A DNA stretch of 64,000 nucleotides from Streptomyces antibioticus (GTDB lineage Bacteria; Actinomycetota; Actinomycetes; Streptomycetales; Streptomycetaceae), in NCBI RefSeq assembly GCF_002019855.1, contig NZ_CM007717.1:496001-560000 (forward strand), given 5' to 3'. Below, piece by piece: positions 50,906 through 59,128 of the stretch. A model generated the notes under the pieces. The model did no database searches. It was not told the DNA's origin and saw only the letters and a program-made list of their open reading frames with translations. The first letter of the stretch is position 1; each line of letters starts with the position of its first letter. A program made the translations under genes and the position numbers.

Positions 50906-51466
50906 CTAGCCCGCGGCCGCCGTCTTCTCCTCGGCCTTGGCGAACACGTCCAGGAACGTCTCGCAGAACGCCTTGAGGTCGTCCGGCTTACGACTGGTGA
51001 CCAGCAGGTTCGTGCCGTGGTCGCAGATCTTCACCTGTTCGTCGACCCAGGTGCCGCCGGCGTTGCCGATGTCCGTGCGCAGGCTCGGCCACGAGGTCAG
51101 CTCGCGGCCGCGTACGACGTCCGCCTCGATGAGCGTCCAGGGCGCGTGACAGATCGCCGCGACCGGCAGACCGTTGTCGAAGAAGCCCTTCACGAACGCC
51201 ACGGCGTCACGGTCGGTGCGCAGGAGGTCGGGATTGGCGACCCCGCCGGGCAGGACCAGCCCGCCGAAGGAGTCCACGGACGCCTCGCCCGCGGTCTCGT
51301 CGACCGGGAACGTGTCCGCCTTGTCGAGATGGTCGAAGGCCTGCACCTCGCCCGGCTCGGTCGACACCAGTACGGGCTCGTGGCCCGCGTCCAGCGCGGC
51401 CTGCCAGGGTTCGGTCAGCTCGACCTGCTCGACGCCCTCGGGTGCCGTCAGAAACGCGATGCGCAT
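50906..51466 (-). CDS. DJ-1/PfpI-family stress protein
   Basis: The 186-residue product has the class I glutamine-amidotransferase-like fold with nucleophile Cys in LPVAAICHAPWTL (about residues 101-113) and the Gly-rich LVLPGGVANPD motif. PfpI-type proteins repair glycation or act as deglycases or chaperones under stress. Two promoter-like motifs of sigma-B type (GTGT, 15 bases, GGGTAC) lie about 50 bp upstream on its strand. It is divergent from an F420-type oxidoreductase. Confidence 0.9.
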   Translation of the reverse strand: MRIAFLTAPEGVEQVELTEPWQAALDAGHEPVLVSTEPGEVQAFDHLDKADTFPVDETAGEASVDSFGGLVLPGGVANPDLLRTDRDAVAFVKGFFDNGLPVAAICHAPWTLIEADVVRGRELTSWPSLRTDIGNAGGTWVDEQVKICDHGTNLLVTSRKPDDLKAFCETFLDVFAKAEEKTAAAG

Positions 51467-51514
51467 GATCGTTCAACGTCCTCTCGTCACAGGCAGTGGG
51501 TGTCCGGCCCCCGC

Positions 51515-51539
51515 GTACCCGGGAGGAGGGAGGCGACAC
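51515..51539 (-). promoter_or_regulatory. Sigma-B-like promoter of the PfpI gene
   Basis: On the minus strand, GTGT (51539-51536) is followed after 15 bases by GGGTAC (51520-51515), 49 bp before the PfpI ATG. This fits the Streptomyces stress-sigma consensus and the stress nature of the gene. Confidence 0.45.
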
Positions 51540-51599
51540 GGGTGCGGCGCAAACAGGTCAGGTCGTTTTCGGTCCGGCAGAAGGGATAGTCGTCCCTTT

Positions 51600-52571
51600 A
51601 TGGTGCAGATCGGATACACGATGATGACCGAGCAGGCCGGCCCCCGGGATCTGGTGGACCATGTGGTCCGCGCCGAGGCGGCGGGCTTCGACTTCTCCGT
51701 CACCTCGGACCACTACTTCCCGTGGCTGCGCTCGCAGGGCCACTCCCCCTACGCGTGGAGTCTGCTCGGCGCCGCCGCCCAGGCCACCTCGCGCATCCCG
51801 CTCATGACGTACGTGACCTGCCCGACCGTCCGCTACCACCCGGCGGTGGTGGCGCAGAAGGCGGCCACCGTCCAGTTGCTGGCCGAAGGCAGGTTCCGGC
51901 TGGGGCTCGGGGCGGGCGAGAACCTCAACGAACACGTGGTGGGCCGCGGCTGGCCCTCGGTGGACGTACGGCACGAGATGCTCGAAGAGGCCGTGCTGAT
52001 CATCCGGGAGCTGTTCGAGGGCGGCCATGTGACGCGGCACGGCCCGCACTTCCAGGTGGACTCGGCCCGGCTGTGGGACCTTCCCGACCCGCCGCCGCCC
52101 GTCGGGATCGCCGTCTCCGGGGCCCGTTCGTGCGCGCTGGCCGGGCGGCTGGCGGACCTGGTCGTCGCCACCGAGCCGGACAAGGGGCTGCTGGACGCGT
52201 TCGAGGAGCACGGCGGCCGCGGAAAGCCCAAGGTGGGCCAACTGCCGGTCTGTCACGATCCCGACCGGGGGACCGCCGTGCGGCGCGCACACGACCAGTT
52301 CCGCTGGTCGGGGCTCGGCTGGAAGGTCAACTCCGAGCTTCCGCACCCGGACTCCTTCGAGGAGGCGACCCGGTTCGTCACCCCCGACGACATGGCCGCG
52401 GCCGTCCCGTGCGGCGACGACCCGGACGACTTCGTGGAGGCCGTCCGGCCGTACGCCGAGGCCGGGTTCACCGAGGTCGCGCTCGTCCAGATCGGCGGCG
52501 AGTCGCAGCACCGGTTCCTGGACTGGTCGGAGAAGACGCTGCTGCCCGCGCTGCGCGAGGCGTTCACCTGA
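51600..52571 (+). CDS. F420-dependent LLM-class oxidoreductase (FGD-like)
   Basis: The 323-residue luciferase-like (beta/alpha)8 oxidoreductase has SVTSDHYFPWL (about residues 34-44), LMTYVTCPTVRYHP, and FRLGLGAGENLNEHVVG, which match the F420-dependent glucose-6-phosphate dehydrogenase-related group. It should transfer hydride with coenzyme F420; the real substrate is not known to be glucose 6-phosphate. The ATG at 51600 has no ribosome site and follows an inverted repeat AAGGGA / TCCCTT (51581-51598), so a leaderless transcript is likely. It is convergent with, and overlaps by 8 bp, the metallophosphoesterase gene. Confidence 0.88.
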   Translation: MVQIGYTMMTEQAGPRDLVDHVVRAEAAGFDFSVTSDHYFPWLRSQGHSPYAWSLLGAAAQATSRIPLMTYVTCPTVRYHPAVVAQKAATVQLLAEGRFRLGLGAGENLNEHVVGRGWPSVDVRHEMLEEAVLIIRELFEGGHVTRHGPHFQVDSARLWDLPDPPPPVGIAVSGARSCALAGRLADLVVATEPDKGLLDAFEEHGGRGKPKVGQLPVCHDPDRGTAVRRAHDQFRWSGLGWKVNSELPHPDSFEEATRFVTPDDMAAAVPCGDDPDDFVEAVRPYAEAGFTEVALVQIGGESQHRFLDWSEKTLLPALREAFT

Positions 52572-53283
52572 GGTGGTACACGTGGAAGGCCCGTCCGATG
52601 ACGGGCTGGGCCACATTGCGTACGGTCACTCCGCCGCTGGTCAGACCGTGTTCCGTACCGGAGTGGGCGTGGCCGTGGACGGCGAGGTCGGCGCCGGCCG
52701 AGTCGATGGCCTCGGCGAGCAGATAGCTGCCGAGGAACGGATAGATCTCCAGCGGTTCACCGGCCAGCGTGTCCGGCACCGGCGAGAAGTGGGTCAGCGC
52801 GATCCGTACGTCGCACGCGTTGCCGGCCAGTTCCTCCAGGGCGCCGCGCAGACTGTCGGCGCGGAGGCGGGAGTAGCGGACGAACTCCTTCATGACGGGC
52901 TCGCCGAACTCACCGGCGCAGCGGCCCGCGAATCCCCCGCCGAACCCCTTGGTGCCCGCCACGCCGATGCGCTCGCCGCCGTGGGTGACGACGGTCGCCT
53001 CGCCCTCCAGGACCTGGGCGCCGGCGTCCCGCAGGACGGCCGTGACCTCGTCGGCGCGGTCGGCGTGGTGGTCGTGGTTGCCCAGCACGGCGACCACCGG
53101 AACGCCCAGGTCCGTGATCTCGCGCGCGACCACCCGCGCCTCCTCCGGAGTGCCGTGCCGGGTGAGGTCGCCGGCCAGCAGGAGCACGTCGGCGCAGTCG
53201 GGGAGGGTCTCGAAGGCGAGGCGCAGGGTGCCCTGGCTCTCGGGCCCCATGTGGATGTCGCCGACGGCTGCCACCCGGGTCAT
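52564..53283 (-). CDS. Calcineurin-like metallophosphoesterase
   Basis: The 239-residue product has all metal-binding motifs of the fold: AVGDIHMG (about 6-13), LAGDLTRHG, VLGNHDHH, ALTHFSPV and VHGHAHSGTEHG. The substrate may be a nucleotide, phosphodiester or protein. Its ATG (53283) overlaps the stop of the BON-domain gene by 4 bases (ATGA), which in turn overlaps a nucleotidyltransferase gene, so the three form one translationally coupled operon. Its end overlaps the convergent F420-type gene by 8 bp. Confidence 0.9.
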   Translation of the reverse strand: MTRVAAVGDIHMGPESQGTLRLAFETLPDCADVLLLAGDLTRHGTPEEARVVAREITDLGVPVVAVLGNHDHHADRADEVTAVLRDAGAQVLEGEATVVTHGGERIGVAGTKGFGGGFAGRCAGEFGEPVMKEFVRYSRLRADSLRGALEELAGNACDVRIALTHFSPVPDTLAGEPLEIYPFLGSYLLAEAIDSAGADLAVHGHAHSGTEHGLTSGGVTVRNVAQPVIGRAFHVYHLR

Positions 53284-53525
53284 GGAAGCTCCTCCGCGTG
53301 ATCGGGCGCGGTGGTGTCCGCGACGACGAGATCGCCGTGCACGGGCACACCGGGCAGGGTCTCGTGGACGATGCCGAGGATGTCGTCGCGGCACTCGGCG
53401 GACGGCACCGTGCCGGTCACCAGGACGGTCTCGCCCCGGGTCTCGACGCGGATGCCCAGGGTGGCGGGGTGTCCCTCCGCCAGCCGTTCGACGAGGTGGG
53501 CCACGCGGTACTCGGTGGCGGTCAT
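53280..53525 (-). CDS. BON-domain protein
   Basis: The 81-residue product is essentially one BON domain (alpha-beta fold), recognisable by GIRVETRGETVLVTGTVPSA (about residues 23-42), with cysteine at 45. BON domains bind lipids, membranes or ligands, often in osmotic stress. Its ATG (53525) overlaps the nucleotidyltransferase stop by 4 bases and its stop overlaps the metallophosphoesterase start, so it is the middle of a coupled operon. No signal peptide is present. Confidence 0.85.
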   Translation of the reverse strand: MTATEYRVAHLVERLAEGHPATLGIRVETRGETVLVTGTVPSAECRDDILGIVHETLPGVPVHGDLVVADTTAPDHAEELP

Positions 53526-54226
53526 CGGTCCTCCCCCTGCCTCTCCCCCTGCCCCTCCTCCTCGATCACGTTCAGGCGTTCGAGGAGGTAGAGGAACGCG
53601 GCCGGCATGGGCCGGTCCCCGCAGCGGCGCCGCACCTCCGTCCAGTCGACCTTCTCGCGCAGCGCGCGGGCCACCGGCAGCACCGCCCCGAAGTCGCAGT
53701 GGTGCTCGGAGAAGGCGCTGTTCAGGCCGACCAGGAGATCGGTCGCGGACAGTACGGGCATCTGCACGGAGTCCACGGGGAGGTCGTCGGCGCGGTCCAG
53801 CAGCTCGGCCGTGACGGGGCCGTACGACAGCTCGAAGATGATGTCGACGTCCTGGCCGAGGCAGGTGGTCTTGAGCAGCCAGTCCTCGGGCGGGACGCGT
53901 ACGGTGAGCCCGGCGTCGCGCAGCGCGGCCGCCACCGCTTCGGCGTCCTCGGGCAGGACACAGAAGTCGGCGTCGTGCTGGAGCCCGCCCCGGGCGCTGC
54001 CGCCCTGCGCGTAGACCGCCACGCTTCCGGCCAGCGCGAACCGGTGCCCGGCCCGTTTCAGGACGGCGCCCACCTTCTTGGTGGTCTCCAGGATCGCCTG
54101 ACTGCGGTCGGCCGGCAGGTCCGGCTCCCGGGGCGGCGGATGCGGCTCCGACCCGTCGGCCGCCACGTGCAGGCCGGGCGGAGCGGAGCCGTGCGCGCGG
54201 GCGGGCACCGGTGCGTTCGGCCTCAT
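53522..54226 (-). CDS. Nucleotidyltransferase-fold protein
   Basis: The 234-residue product has a Pro-rich N terminus and a nucleotidyltransferase core with LAGSVAVYAQGG (about residues 65-76) and the catalytic acidic motif LQHDADFCV (about 82-90). This is the MNT/antibiotic-transferase type Gly-Ser and Asp-x-Asp arrangement. It could transfer a nucleotide to a small molecule or protein. First of an operon with BON and metallophosphoesterase genes, a pairing that suggests making and removing a nucleotidyl or phosphodiester modification; this is inference. GGGTAC lies within a palindrome (54257-54268) upstream. Confidence 0.8.
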   Translation of the reverse strand: MRPNAPVPARAHGSAPPGLHVAADGSEPHPPPREPDLPADRSQAILETTKKVGAVLKRAGHRFALAGSVAVYAQGGSARGGLQHDADFCVLPEDAEAVAAALRDAGLTVRVPPEDWLLKTTCLGQDVDIIFELSYGPVTAELLDRADDLPVDSVQMPVLSATDLLVGLNSAFSEHHCDFGAVLPVARALREKVDWTEVRRRCGDRPMPAAFLYLLERLNVIEEEGQGERQGEDR

Positions 54227-54256
54227 GACCACTCCCTTCGCTTCCTGTGACGGGGC

Positions 54257-54268
54257 CCGGGTACCCGG
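54257..54268. promoter_or_regulatory. Perfect 12-bp palindrome with GGGTAC on both strands (CCGGGTACCCGG)
   Basis: GGGTAC reads on both strands. On the minus strand, GTGT is spaced 16 bases before it, a sigma-B-like promoter for the nucleotidyltransferase operon 33 bp away. On the plus strand it lies in the leader region of the isochorismatase gene. It could be a divergent promoter element or an operator. Confidence 0.4.
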
Positions 54269-54304
54269 CGCCGGGGCCGGCCACACGGAAGCCCGGCGCC
54301 GACG

Positions 54305-54332
54305 GTGTTCCGGCGGGCGCCCCCTCGGGTAC
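54305..54332 (+). promoter_or_regulatory. Sigma-B-like promoter of the isochorismatase-like / ThDP enzyme pair
   Basis: GTTC at 54307-54310 is followed after 16 bases by GGGTAC at 54327-54332, about 105 bp before the isochorismatase-like start. It fits the stress-sigma consensus; the long leader lowers certainty. Confidence 0.35.
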
Positions 54333-54437
54333 TCGGCAGCACGTTCCCGAACGGCGGCCCGCGCCCGCGGGGCGAGCGCCCCTGCCTCACGGCGGACGGA
54401 CGCCGGGCACGACACGCACGACGGTGGTGATGGCACC

Positions 54438-55010
54438 ATGCGCACGGCCGGATCGGCGACGGGGCTCGCCCTCGTCGTGATCGACATGATCAACACCTAC
54501 GAGCACAAGGACGCCGACCTGCTCGTCTCCTCCGTCGCCCGGGTCGTGCCCGTCCTGGCGGAGCTGATCCGGCGGGCCCGGGACGCGGACGTGCCGGTGA
54601 TCTACGCGAACGACAACTTCGGGCTCTGGCGCTCCCAGCACGACGAACTCGTACGCACCGCGCTGGACCGTCCGCACTCCGACCTGATCGAGCCGATCCT
54701 GCCCGACGACGACTCGCTGTTCGTGATGAAGGCCCGTCATTCCATCTTCTACGAGACGCCGATGGCCTATCTGCTGTCCCAACTGGGCGTCGGCCAGGTG
54801 GTGCTGTGCGGCCAGGTCACCGAACAGTGCGTCCTGTACTCGGCGTTGGACGCGCACATCCGCCATCTGGAGGTCGTCGTGCCGAGGGACGCGGTCGCCT
54901 CCATCCATCCCCGTCTGGAGGCGGCGGCCCTGGAGATGATGGAGCGCAACATGGACGCCCGGATCGTGGGGGCGAGGGACGTGGACTTCCGGGGTACCCG
55001 GTCGCTCTGA
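54438..55010 (+). CDS. Isochorismatase-family cysteine hydrolase
   Basis: The 190-residue product has the catalytic triad of the family: Asp in LVVIDMINTY (about residue 16), Lys in FVMKARHSIF (about 98) and nucleophile Cys in VTEQCVLYSALDA (about 133). Related enzymes hydrolyse isochorismate, nicotinamide or amides. The substrate cannot be read from sequence. It is 45 bp upstream of a ThDP-dependent enzyme on the same strand, likely one transcript. The ATG at 54438 has GGTGGTGA upstream. Confidence 0.9.
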   Translation: MRTAGSATGLALVVIDMINTYEHKDADLLVSSVARVVPVLAELIRRARDADVPVIYANDNFGLWRSQHDELVRTALDRPHSDLIEPILPDDDSLFVMKARHSIFYETPMAYLLSQLGVGQVVLCGQVTEQCVLYSALDAHIRHLEVVVPRDAVASIHPRLEAAALEMMERNMDARIVGARDVDFRGTRSL

Positions 55011-55055
55011 CCGCGTCCCGCCCCGCTTCCGACCCCTTTGCGAAAGGCTGCGACC

Positions 55056-56861
55056 ATGTCGACGAAGGTCTCCGACCACATCCTGCGACGGCTGCGCGAG
55101 TGGGGGGTGGAGCATGTCTTCGCCTACCCCGGGGACGGCATCAACGGCCTCCTCGCCGCCTGGGGCCGGGCCGACGACAACCCCAGGTTCATCCAGTCGC
55201 GCCACGAGGAGATGTCGGCCTTCCAGGCGGTCGGCTACGCCAAGTTCTCCGGCCGGGTCGGGGTCTGCGCCGCCACCTCGGGCCCCGGCGCCATCCACCT
55301 CCTCAACGGCCTCTACGACGCCAAGCTCGACCATGTGCCGGTCGTGGCGATCGTGGGGCAGACCGACCGCAGCGCGATGGGCGGCTCCTACCAGCAGGAG
55401 GTCGACCTCCTGAGCCTCTACAAGGACGTCGCCTCGGACTTCTGCGAGATGGTCACCGTCCCGGAGCAACTGCCGAACGTGCTGGACCGGGCGCTGCGCA
55501 CCGCGATCGCCCGCCGCACGGTGACCGCCGTGATCGTCCCGGCCGATGTGCAGCAGCTCGACTACTCCCCGCCCGAGCACGCCTTCAAGATGGTGCCCTC
55601 CAGCCTCGGCATGCCGCACTACGCGCCGGTGCCGGACGACGAGGATCTGCGCCGGGCCGCCGACGTCCTCAACTCCTGCGGGAAGATAGCCCTGTTGATC
55701 GGCCAGGGCGCACGGCACGCCCGTACGGAGGTGATGGCCGTCGCCGACCGGCTCGGCGCCGGAGTGGCCAAGGCCCTCCTGGGCAAGGACGCCCTCGACG
55801 ACGACCTGCCGTACGTCACCGGCGCGATCGGACTGCTGGGCACCCGGCCGTCGTACGAGATGATGCGGGAGTGCGACGGGCTGCTGGTGATCGGCTCGTC
55901 GTTCCCCTACAGCCAGTTCCTGCCGGAGTTCGGGCAGGCCAGGGCCGTGCAGATCGACATCGACCCGCACATGGTCGGCCTGCGCTACCCGTTCGAGGTC
56001 AACCTCGTCGGGGACGCCGCCCGGACCCTGCGTCGGCTGCTGCCGCTGCTGGAGCAGGTCGAGGACCCGGCGTGGCGGACGAAGATCGAGGACAACGTCA
56101 CGCGCTGGTGGGAGGTCATGGACCGGAGGGCCGCCGTCGACGCCGATCCGATCAACCCGGAGCAGGTCACCCACGCGCTCAACGACGTTCTCCCGGAGAA
56201 CGTGATCCTGAGCGCCGACTCGGGCTCGGCCGCCAACTGGTACGCCCGCCATCTGAAGTTGCGCGGCGCGATGCGCGGTTCGCTGTCGGGCACGCTCGCG
56301 ACGATGGGTCCTGGTGTGCCGTACGCGATCGGGGCGAAGTTCGCGCACGGCGACCGGCCCGCGATCGCGCTCGTCGGGGACGGGGCGATGCAGATGAACG
56401 GCATGGCGGAGCTGATCACCGTCGCCAAGTACTGGCGGGAGTGGGAGGATCCGCGGCTGATCGTCGCCGTGTTCAACAACCAGGATCTGAACCAGGTGAC
56501 GTGGGAGATGCGGGCCATGTCCGGCGCCCCGCAGTTCCTGCCCTCACAGGCGCTCCCGGACGTCGGTTACGCCGATTTCGCGCGCTCGATCGGCCTGGCC
56601 GGGGTACGCGTGGAGAAGCCGGAGCAGGTGGCCGGCGCGTGGGAGACCGCGCTCGTGGCGGACCGGCCGTGCGTGCTCGACTTCGTCACCGACCCCGCCG
56701 TACCGCCGATCCCGCCGCACGCCACGCTGGAACAGATCGAGGCGGCCGTGGCGTCCGTCCTCAAGGGCGACAGCGACCGCGGGGCGATGGTCCGGCAGGG
56801 CTTCAAGGCCAAGATCCAGGACTTCCTGCCGGGGAACCGCCACGGGGAGAGCGGGCGCTGA
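55056..56861 (+). CDS. ThDP-dependent enzyme (pyruvate oxidase / acetolactate synthase-like)
   Basis: The 601-residue product has all three domains of ThDP decarboxylases. The N-terminal PYR domain carries catalytic Glu (RHEEMSAFQAVG, about 50-53). The central FAD-binding-like domain follows (about 190-330), then the C-terminal PP domain with the ThDP motif GDGAMQMNGMAELITVAKYW ending in NN. This layout is typical of pyruvate oxidase-like enzymes in Streptomyces; acetolactate synthase or glyoxylate carboligase are alternatives. It converts pyruvate or another 2-keto acid. Translation starts at ATG 55056 after GAAAGG. It is convergent with the exonuclease gene (18-bp gap). Confidence 0.9.
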   Translation: MSTKVSDHILRRLREWGVEHVFAYPGDGINGLLAAWGRADDNPRFIQSRHEEMSAFQAVGYAKFSGRVGVCAATSGPGAIHLLNGLYDAKLDHVPVVAIVGQTDRSAMGGSYQQEVDLLSLYKDVASDFCEMVTVPEQLPNVLDRALRTAIARRTVTAVIVPADVQQLDYSPPEHAFKMVPSSLGMPHYAPVPDDEDLRRAADVLNSCGKIALLIGQGARHARTEVMAVADRLGAGVAKALLGKDALDDDLPYVTGAIGLLGTRPSYEMMRECDGLLVIGSSFPYSQFLPEFGQARAVQIDIDPHMVGLRYPFEVNLVGDAARTLRRLLPLLEQVEDPAWRTKIEDNVTRWWEVMDRRAAVDADPINPEQVTHALNDVLPENVILSADSGSAANWYARHLKLRGAMRGSLSGTLATMGPGVPYAIGAKFAHGDRPAIALVGDGAMQMNGMAELITVAKYWREWEDPRLIVAVFNNQDLNQVTWEMRAMSGAPQFLPSQALPDVGYADFARSIGLAGVRVEKPEQVAGAWETALVADRPCVLDFVTDPAVPPIPPHATLEQIEAAVASVLKGDSDRGAMVRQGFKAKIQDFLPGNRHGESGR

Positions 56862-56879
56862 GCGAGGTGGTGCGCGGGG

Positions 56880-57503
56880 TCAGCGGGCGCGCGTGGCACT
56901 CGCCGCCGACCACGGATCCGCCGCCGGCCGCGGCCAGGCGTCGCGGGCCGCCAGGTCCAGGACGAGCGCGGCGATGTTCCAGGCGTCGTCCTCGCCCCGG
57001 TGGTGGCGGCCCTCCAGGGGCAGCCCGGCAATCTCGAGGGCCTGGCTCATGCCGGGCCTGCGGCGCAGACCGTAGGACGTGGTGAAGACGGCCTTGGCGT
57101 TGGTGTGGGTGCGTTCGGCGGGGTGGCCGAAGGGGTAGGCCACGCCGTCAGCCTTGCTCTGGCGGGCGAACTGGTGGCGGTCGTAGTCGCCCCAGCTCGC
57201 CCAGGGCCGTACGCCCGCCTCGTACTCCTCGGCCAGGGTCCGGCACGCCTCGGCGAACGACACACCGCGGTCCACCTCGGCCTGGGTGAGGCCGGTCAGC
57301 TCGGTGCAGAAGGGGCTGACCGTCGACCGGCCGGGCCGGACCAGGATCCGGTGCCGGGACACCCGCCGCCGCGCCGCCACGTCCACGACCGTGAGCCCGA
57401 TCTCGATGATCTCGTTCACCGAGCCGGGCGGCGGCTGCCCGTCCCAGCAGGTGGCTTCGACGTCGATGACGTTCAGGAGGGCGGGTGTGTGGACGTGGGC
57501 CAT
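56880..57503 (-). CDS. DEDDh 3'-5' exonuclease (ERI-1 type)
   Basis: The 207-residue product has the exonuclease motifs I VIDVEATCWD (about residues 12-21), II ASWGDYDRHQF and III HHRGEDDAWNIA, giving the DEDDh set with His before Asp. ERI-1-type enzymes trim RNA or short DNA. It starts at ATG 57503 and is divergent from a CBS-BON gene, with a perfect 11-bp inverted repeat between them. Confidence 0.88.
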   Translation of the reverse strand: MAHVHTPALLNVIDVEATCWDGQPPPGSVNEIIEIGLTVVDVAARRRVSRHRILVRPGRSTVSPFCTELTGLTQAEVDRGVSFAEACRTLAEEYEAGVRPWASWGDYDRHQFARQSKADGVAYPFGHPAERTHTNAKAVFTTSYGLRRRPGMSQALEIAGLPLEGRHHRGEDDAWNIAALVLDLAARDAWPRPAADPWSAASATRAR

Positions 57504-57545
57504 GGGAGGAGGCTACGGAGGCCGCGGGCGGCGGGGCATCTGTAT

Positions 57546-57573
57546 TTCCGCGCCGGTGATCTCCGGCGCGGAA
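57546..57573. promoter_or_regulatory. Perfect 11-bp inverted repeat in a divergent promoter
   Basis: TTCCGCGCCGG and its exact reverse complement are separated by 6 bases, between the exonuclease (43 bp away) and the CBS-BON gene (107 bp away). It is a strong candidate operator for one or both genes; a stem-loop in a leader RNA is the alternative. Confidence 0.5.
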
Positions 57574-57679
57574 CAGACACACACATATCAGGCACCATGG
57601 ACAGTGTGCGTCAGGGGGGATCACCGGGGCGCCGCCGGACGTTTCCCCTACGACGGGTGGTCTGAGAAAGGAAGCCCCC

Positions 57680-58342
57680 ATGAACCATCAGCAGGTACGC
57701 GACCTCATGAGCGATGTGGTCGTGCGAGTCCAGGGCGGTACGCCGTTCAAGGAGATCGCCCATCTCCTCCAGGAGTACGACATCACGGCGGTGCCCGTGG
57801 TCGACGAGGACGACCGCCCGGTGGGCGTGGTCTCGGAGGCGGACCTGCTGCACAAGATGTGGGGGCGGTCGGAGCACGACCCCGACGGCGCGCCCCGGCC
57901 CGCCAAGGCGTGGGCGACCGACGCGGCGGGGCTGATGACCTCGCCGCCGGTGTGCGCGCGGGAGGACTGGAGCGTCGTGGACGCGGCCCGGGTGATGGCC
58001 CGGCACGGCATCAAGCGGCTCCTGGTGGTGGACGACGACCGGCGGCTGATCGGCGTGGTGAGCCGGGGCGACCTGCTTCAGGTGTTCCTCCGCAAGGACC
58101 AGGCGATCCGTACGGAGATCGTGGAGGAGGTCCTGGTCAGGATGCTGGGCGAGTCGCCGTCGGCGGTCCATGTGGACGTGGCGCACGGCCATGTCGTCCT
58201 CAGCGGCCGCCTCTCCTCCCGGGTCACGGTGCCGGAGCTGGAGGAGCTGTGCCGCAATGTCGACGGGGTGGTGGCGGTGGAGTTCAGACCGGTACGGGAA
58301 GCGGGGTCGGGCCTGGAGGAGCCGGTCCGAGTCACTCCGTGA
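57680..58342 (+). CDS. CBS-pair and BON-domain protein
   Basis: The 220-residue product has a CBS pair (about 7-60 and 88-140, with ITAVPVVDEDDRPVGVVSEADL and IKRLLVVDDDRRLIGVVSRGDL). A BON domain follows (about 150-210, with VHVDVAHGHVVLSGRLSSRV). CBS pairs sense adenine nucleotides; with a BON domain they form a sensing and binding adaptor common in Streptomyces stress clusters. The ATG at 57680 has GAAAGG upstream. Confidence 0.9.
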   Translation: MNHQQVRDLMSDVVVRVQGGTPFKEIAHLLQEYDITAVPVVDEDDRPVGVVSEADLLHKMWGRSEHDPDGAPRPAKAWATDAAGLMTSPPVCAREDWSVVDAARVMARHGIKRLLVVDDDRRLIGVVSRGDLLQVFLRKDQAIRTEIVEEVLVRMLGESPSAVHVDVAHGHVVLSGRLSSRVTVPELEELCRNVDGVVAVEFRPVREAGSGLEEPVRVTP

Positions 58343-58364
58343 CACCGTGAGCCGGACCGGAGGG

Positions 58365-58949
58365 TCACCCCCGGGCGGGGCGCGCCGGTGTCACGCGTTC
58401 CGGTTCGCACTCCGTGTGGGTGAGGAACGCCTCCAGCAGCTCCGCCGCCGGGCGGTGCGGGGGCAGGGCCCTCAGGTGCGCCTCGTAGCCGTCCGGCAAC
58501 GGCGGGGCGATCAGGGCGACTTCGTCCCCGGAGCGCAGGCGCAGGACGACACCGCGCAGACCTTCGGGATCGCCGGGCACCGTGCGCAGGCGGGCGTGCA
58601 GCCGGTCCTGCGACGGGGCGTGGAGCCGGACCCGGGCCAGCAGCGTGCCGTGCCTGTACTCCTCCCACCGGTCGAACCCGAGGGCGCGCAGCGGCGGTTC
58701 CCGCCAGGGGCGGGCCGCGTCCAGCCGGGCCAGCAGGCGTCGCAGGAAGTCGCGGACGGCCGGTTCGTCGTGCGGCTGCCAGGACAGGTCCTGGTCCCAG
58801 ACGTCCTCGGCGAGCGCGGCCTCCACCGCGGTGTACTGCTCCTCGGCGGTGAGGTCGTACAGGGGCCGCTCCAGGACCATGCCGGCGATGCGTCCGACCT
58901 CGTCGTCGCCCAGCTCGCGGCTGAACTGCACGCAGTACAGAATCCCCAT
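58365..58949 (-). CDS. Unknown protein with conserved Streptomyces-like sequence
   Basis: The 194-residue soluble product has a mixed alpha/beta composition, starting GILYCVQFSRELGDDEVG, with no signal peptide and one cysteine near the N terminus. No family is recognised and no catalytic motif is visible. The ATG at 58949 is favoured by GGGGTGG upstream; ATG at 58967 is possible. It is convergent with the CBS-BON gene (22-bp gap) and divergent from a methyltransferase. Confidence 0.7.
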   Translation of the reverse strand: MGILYCVQFSRELGDDEVGRIAGMVLERPLYDLTAEEQYTAVEAALAEDVWDQDLSWQPHDEPAVRDFLRRLLARLDAARPWREPPLRALGFDRWEEYRHGTLLARVRLHAPSQDRLHARLRTVPGDPEGLRGVVLRLRSGDEVALIAPPLPDGYEAHLRALPPHRPAAELLEAFLTHTECEPERVTPARPARG

Positions 58950-59128
58950 GACCACCCCGAGTCGCATGCGGGCAGTATCCACGGCATCCGGTGCCACGGT
59001 CACGGCACCCGCTGCCGGTATTCGGGGCCGTACCGGCCGGAAGGATGAACTGGTGTACACAGTAGGGTCGTTGCGGCATATCTTGTGCGCTGAACACTGA
59101 AGACTCGGCTGAAAGACGGACACTGCTC

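Noticed and set aside
54387..56348. A 653-codon minus-strand frame
   Set aside because: It is antisense to the isochorismatase-like and ThDP-enzyme genes, which have clear catalytic motifs.
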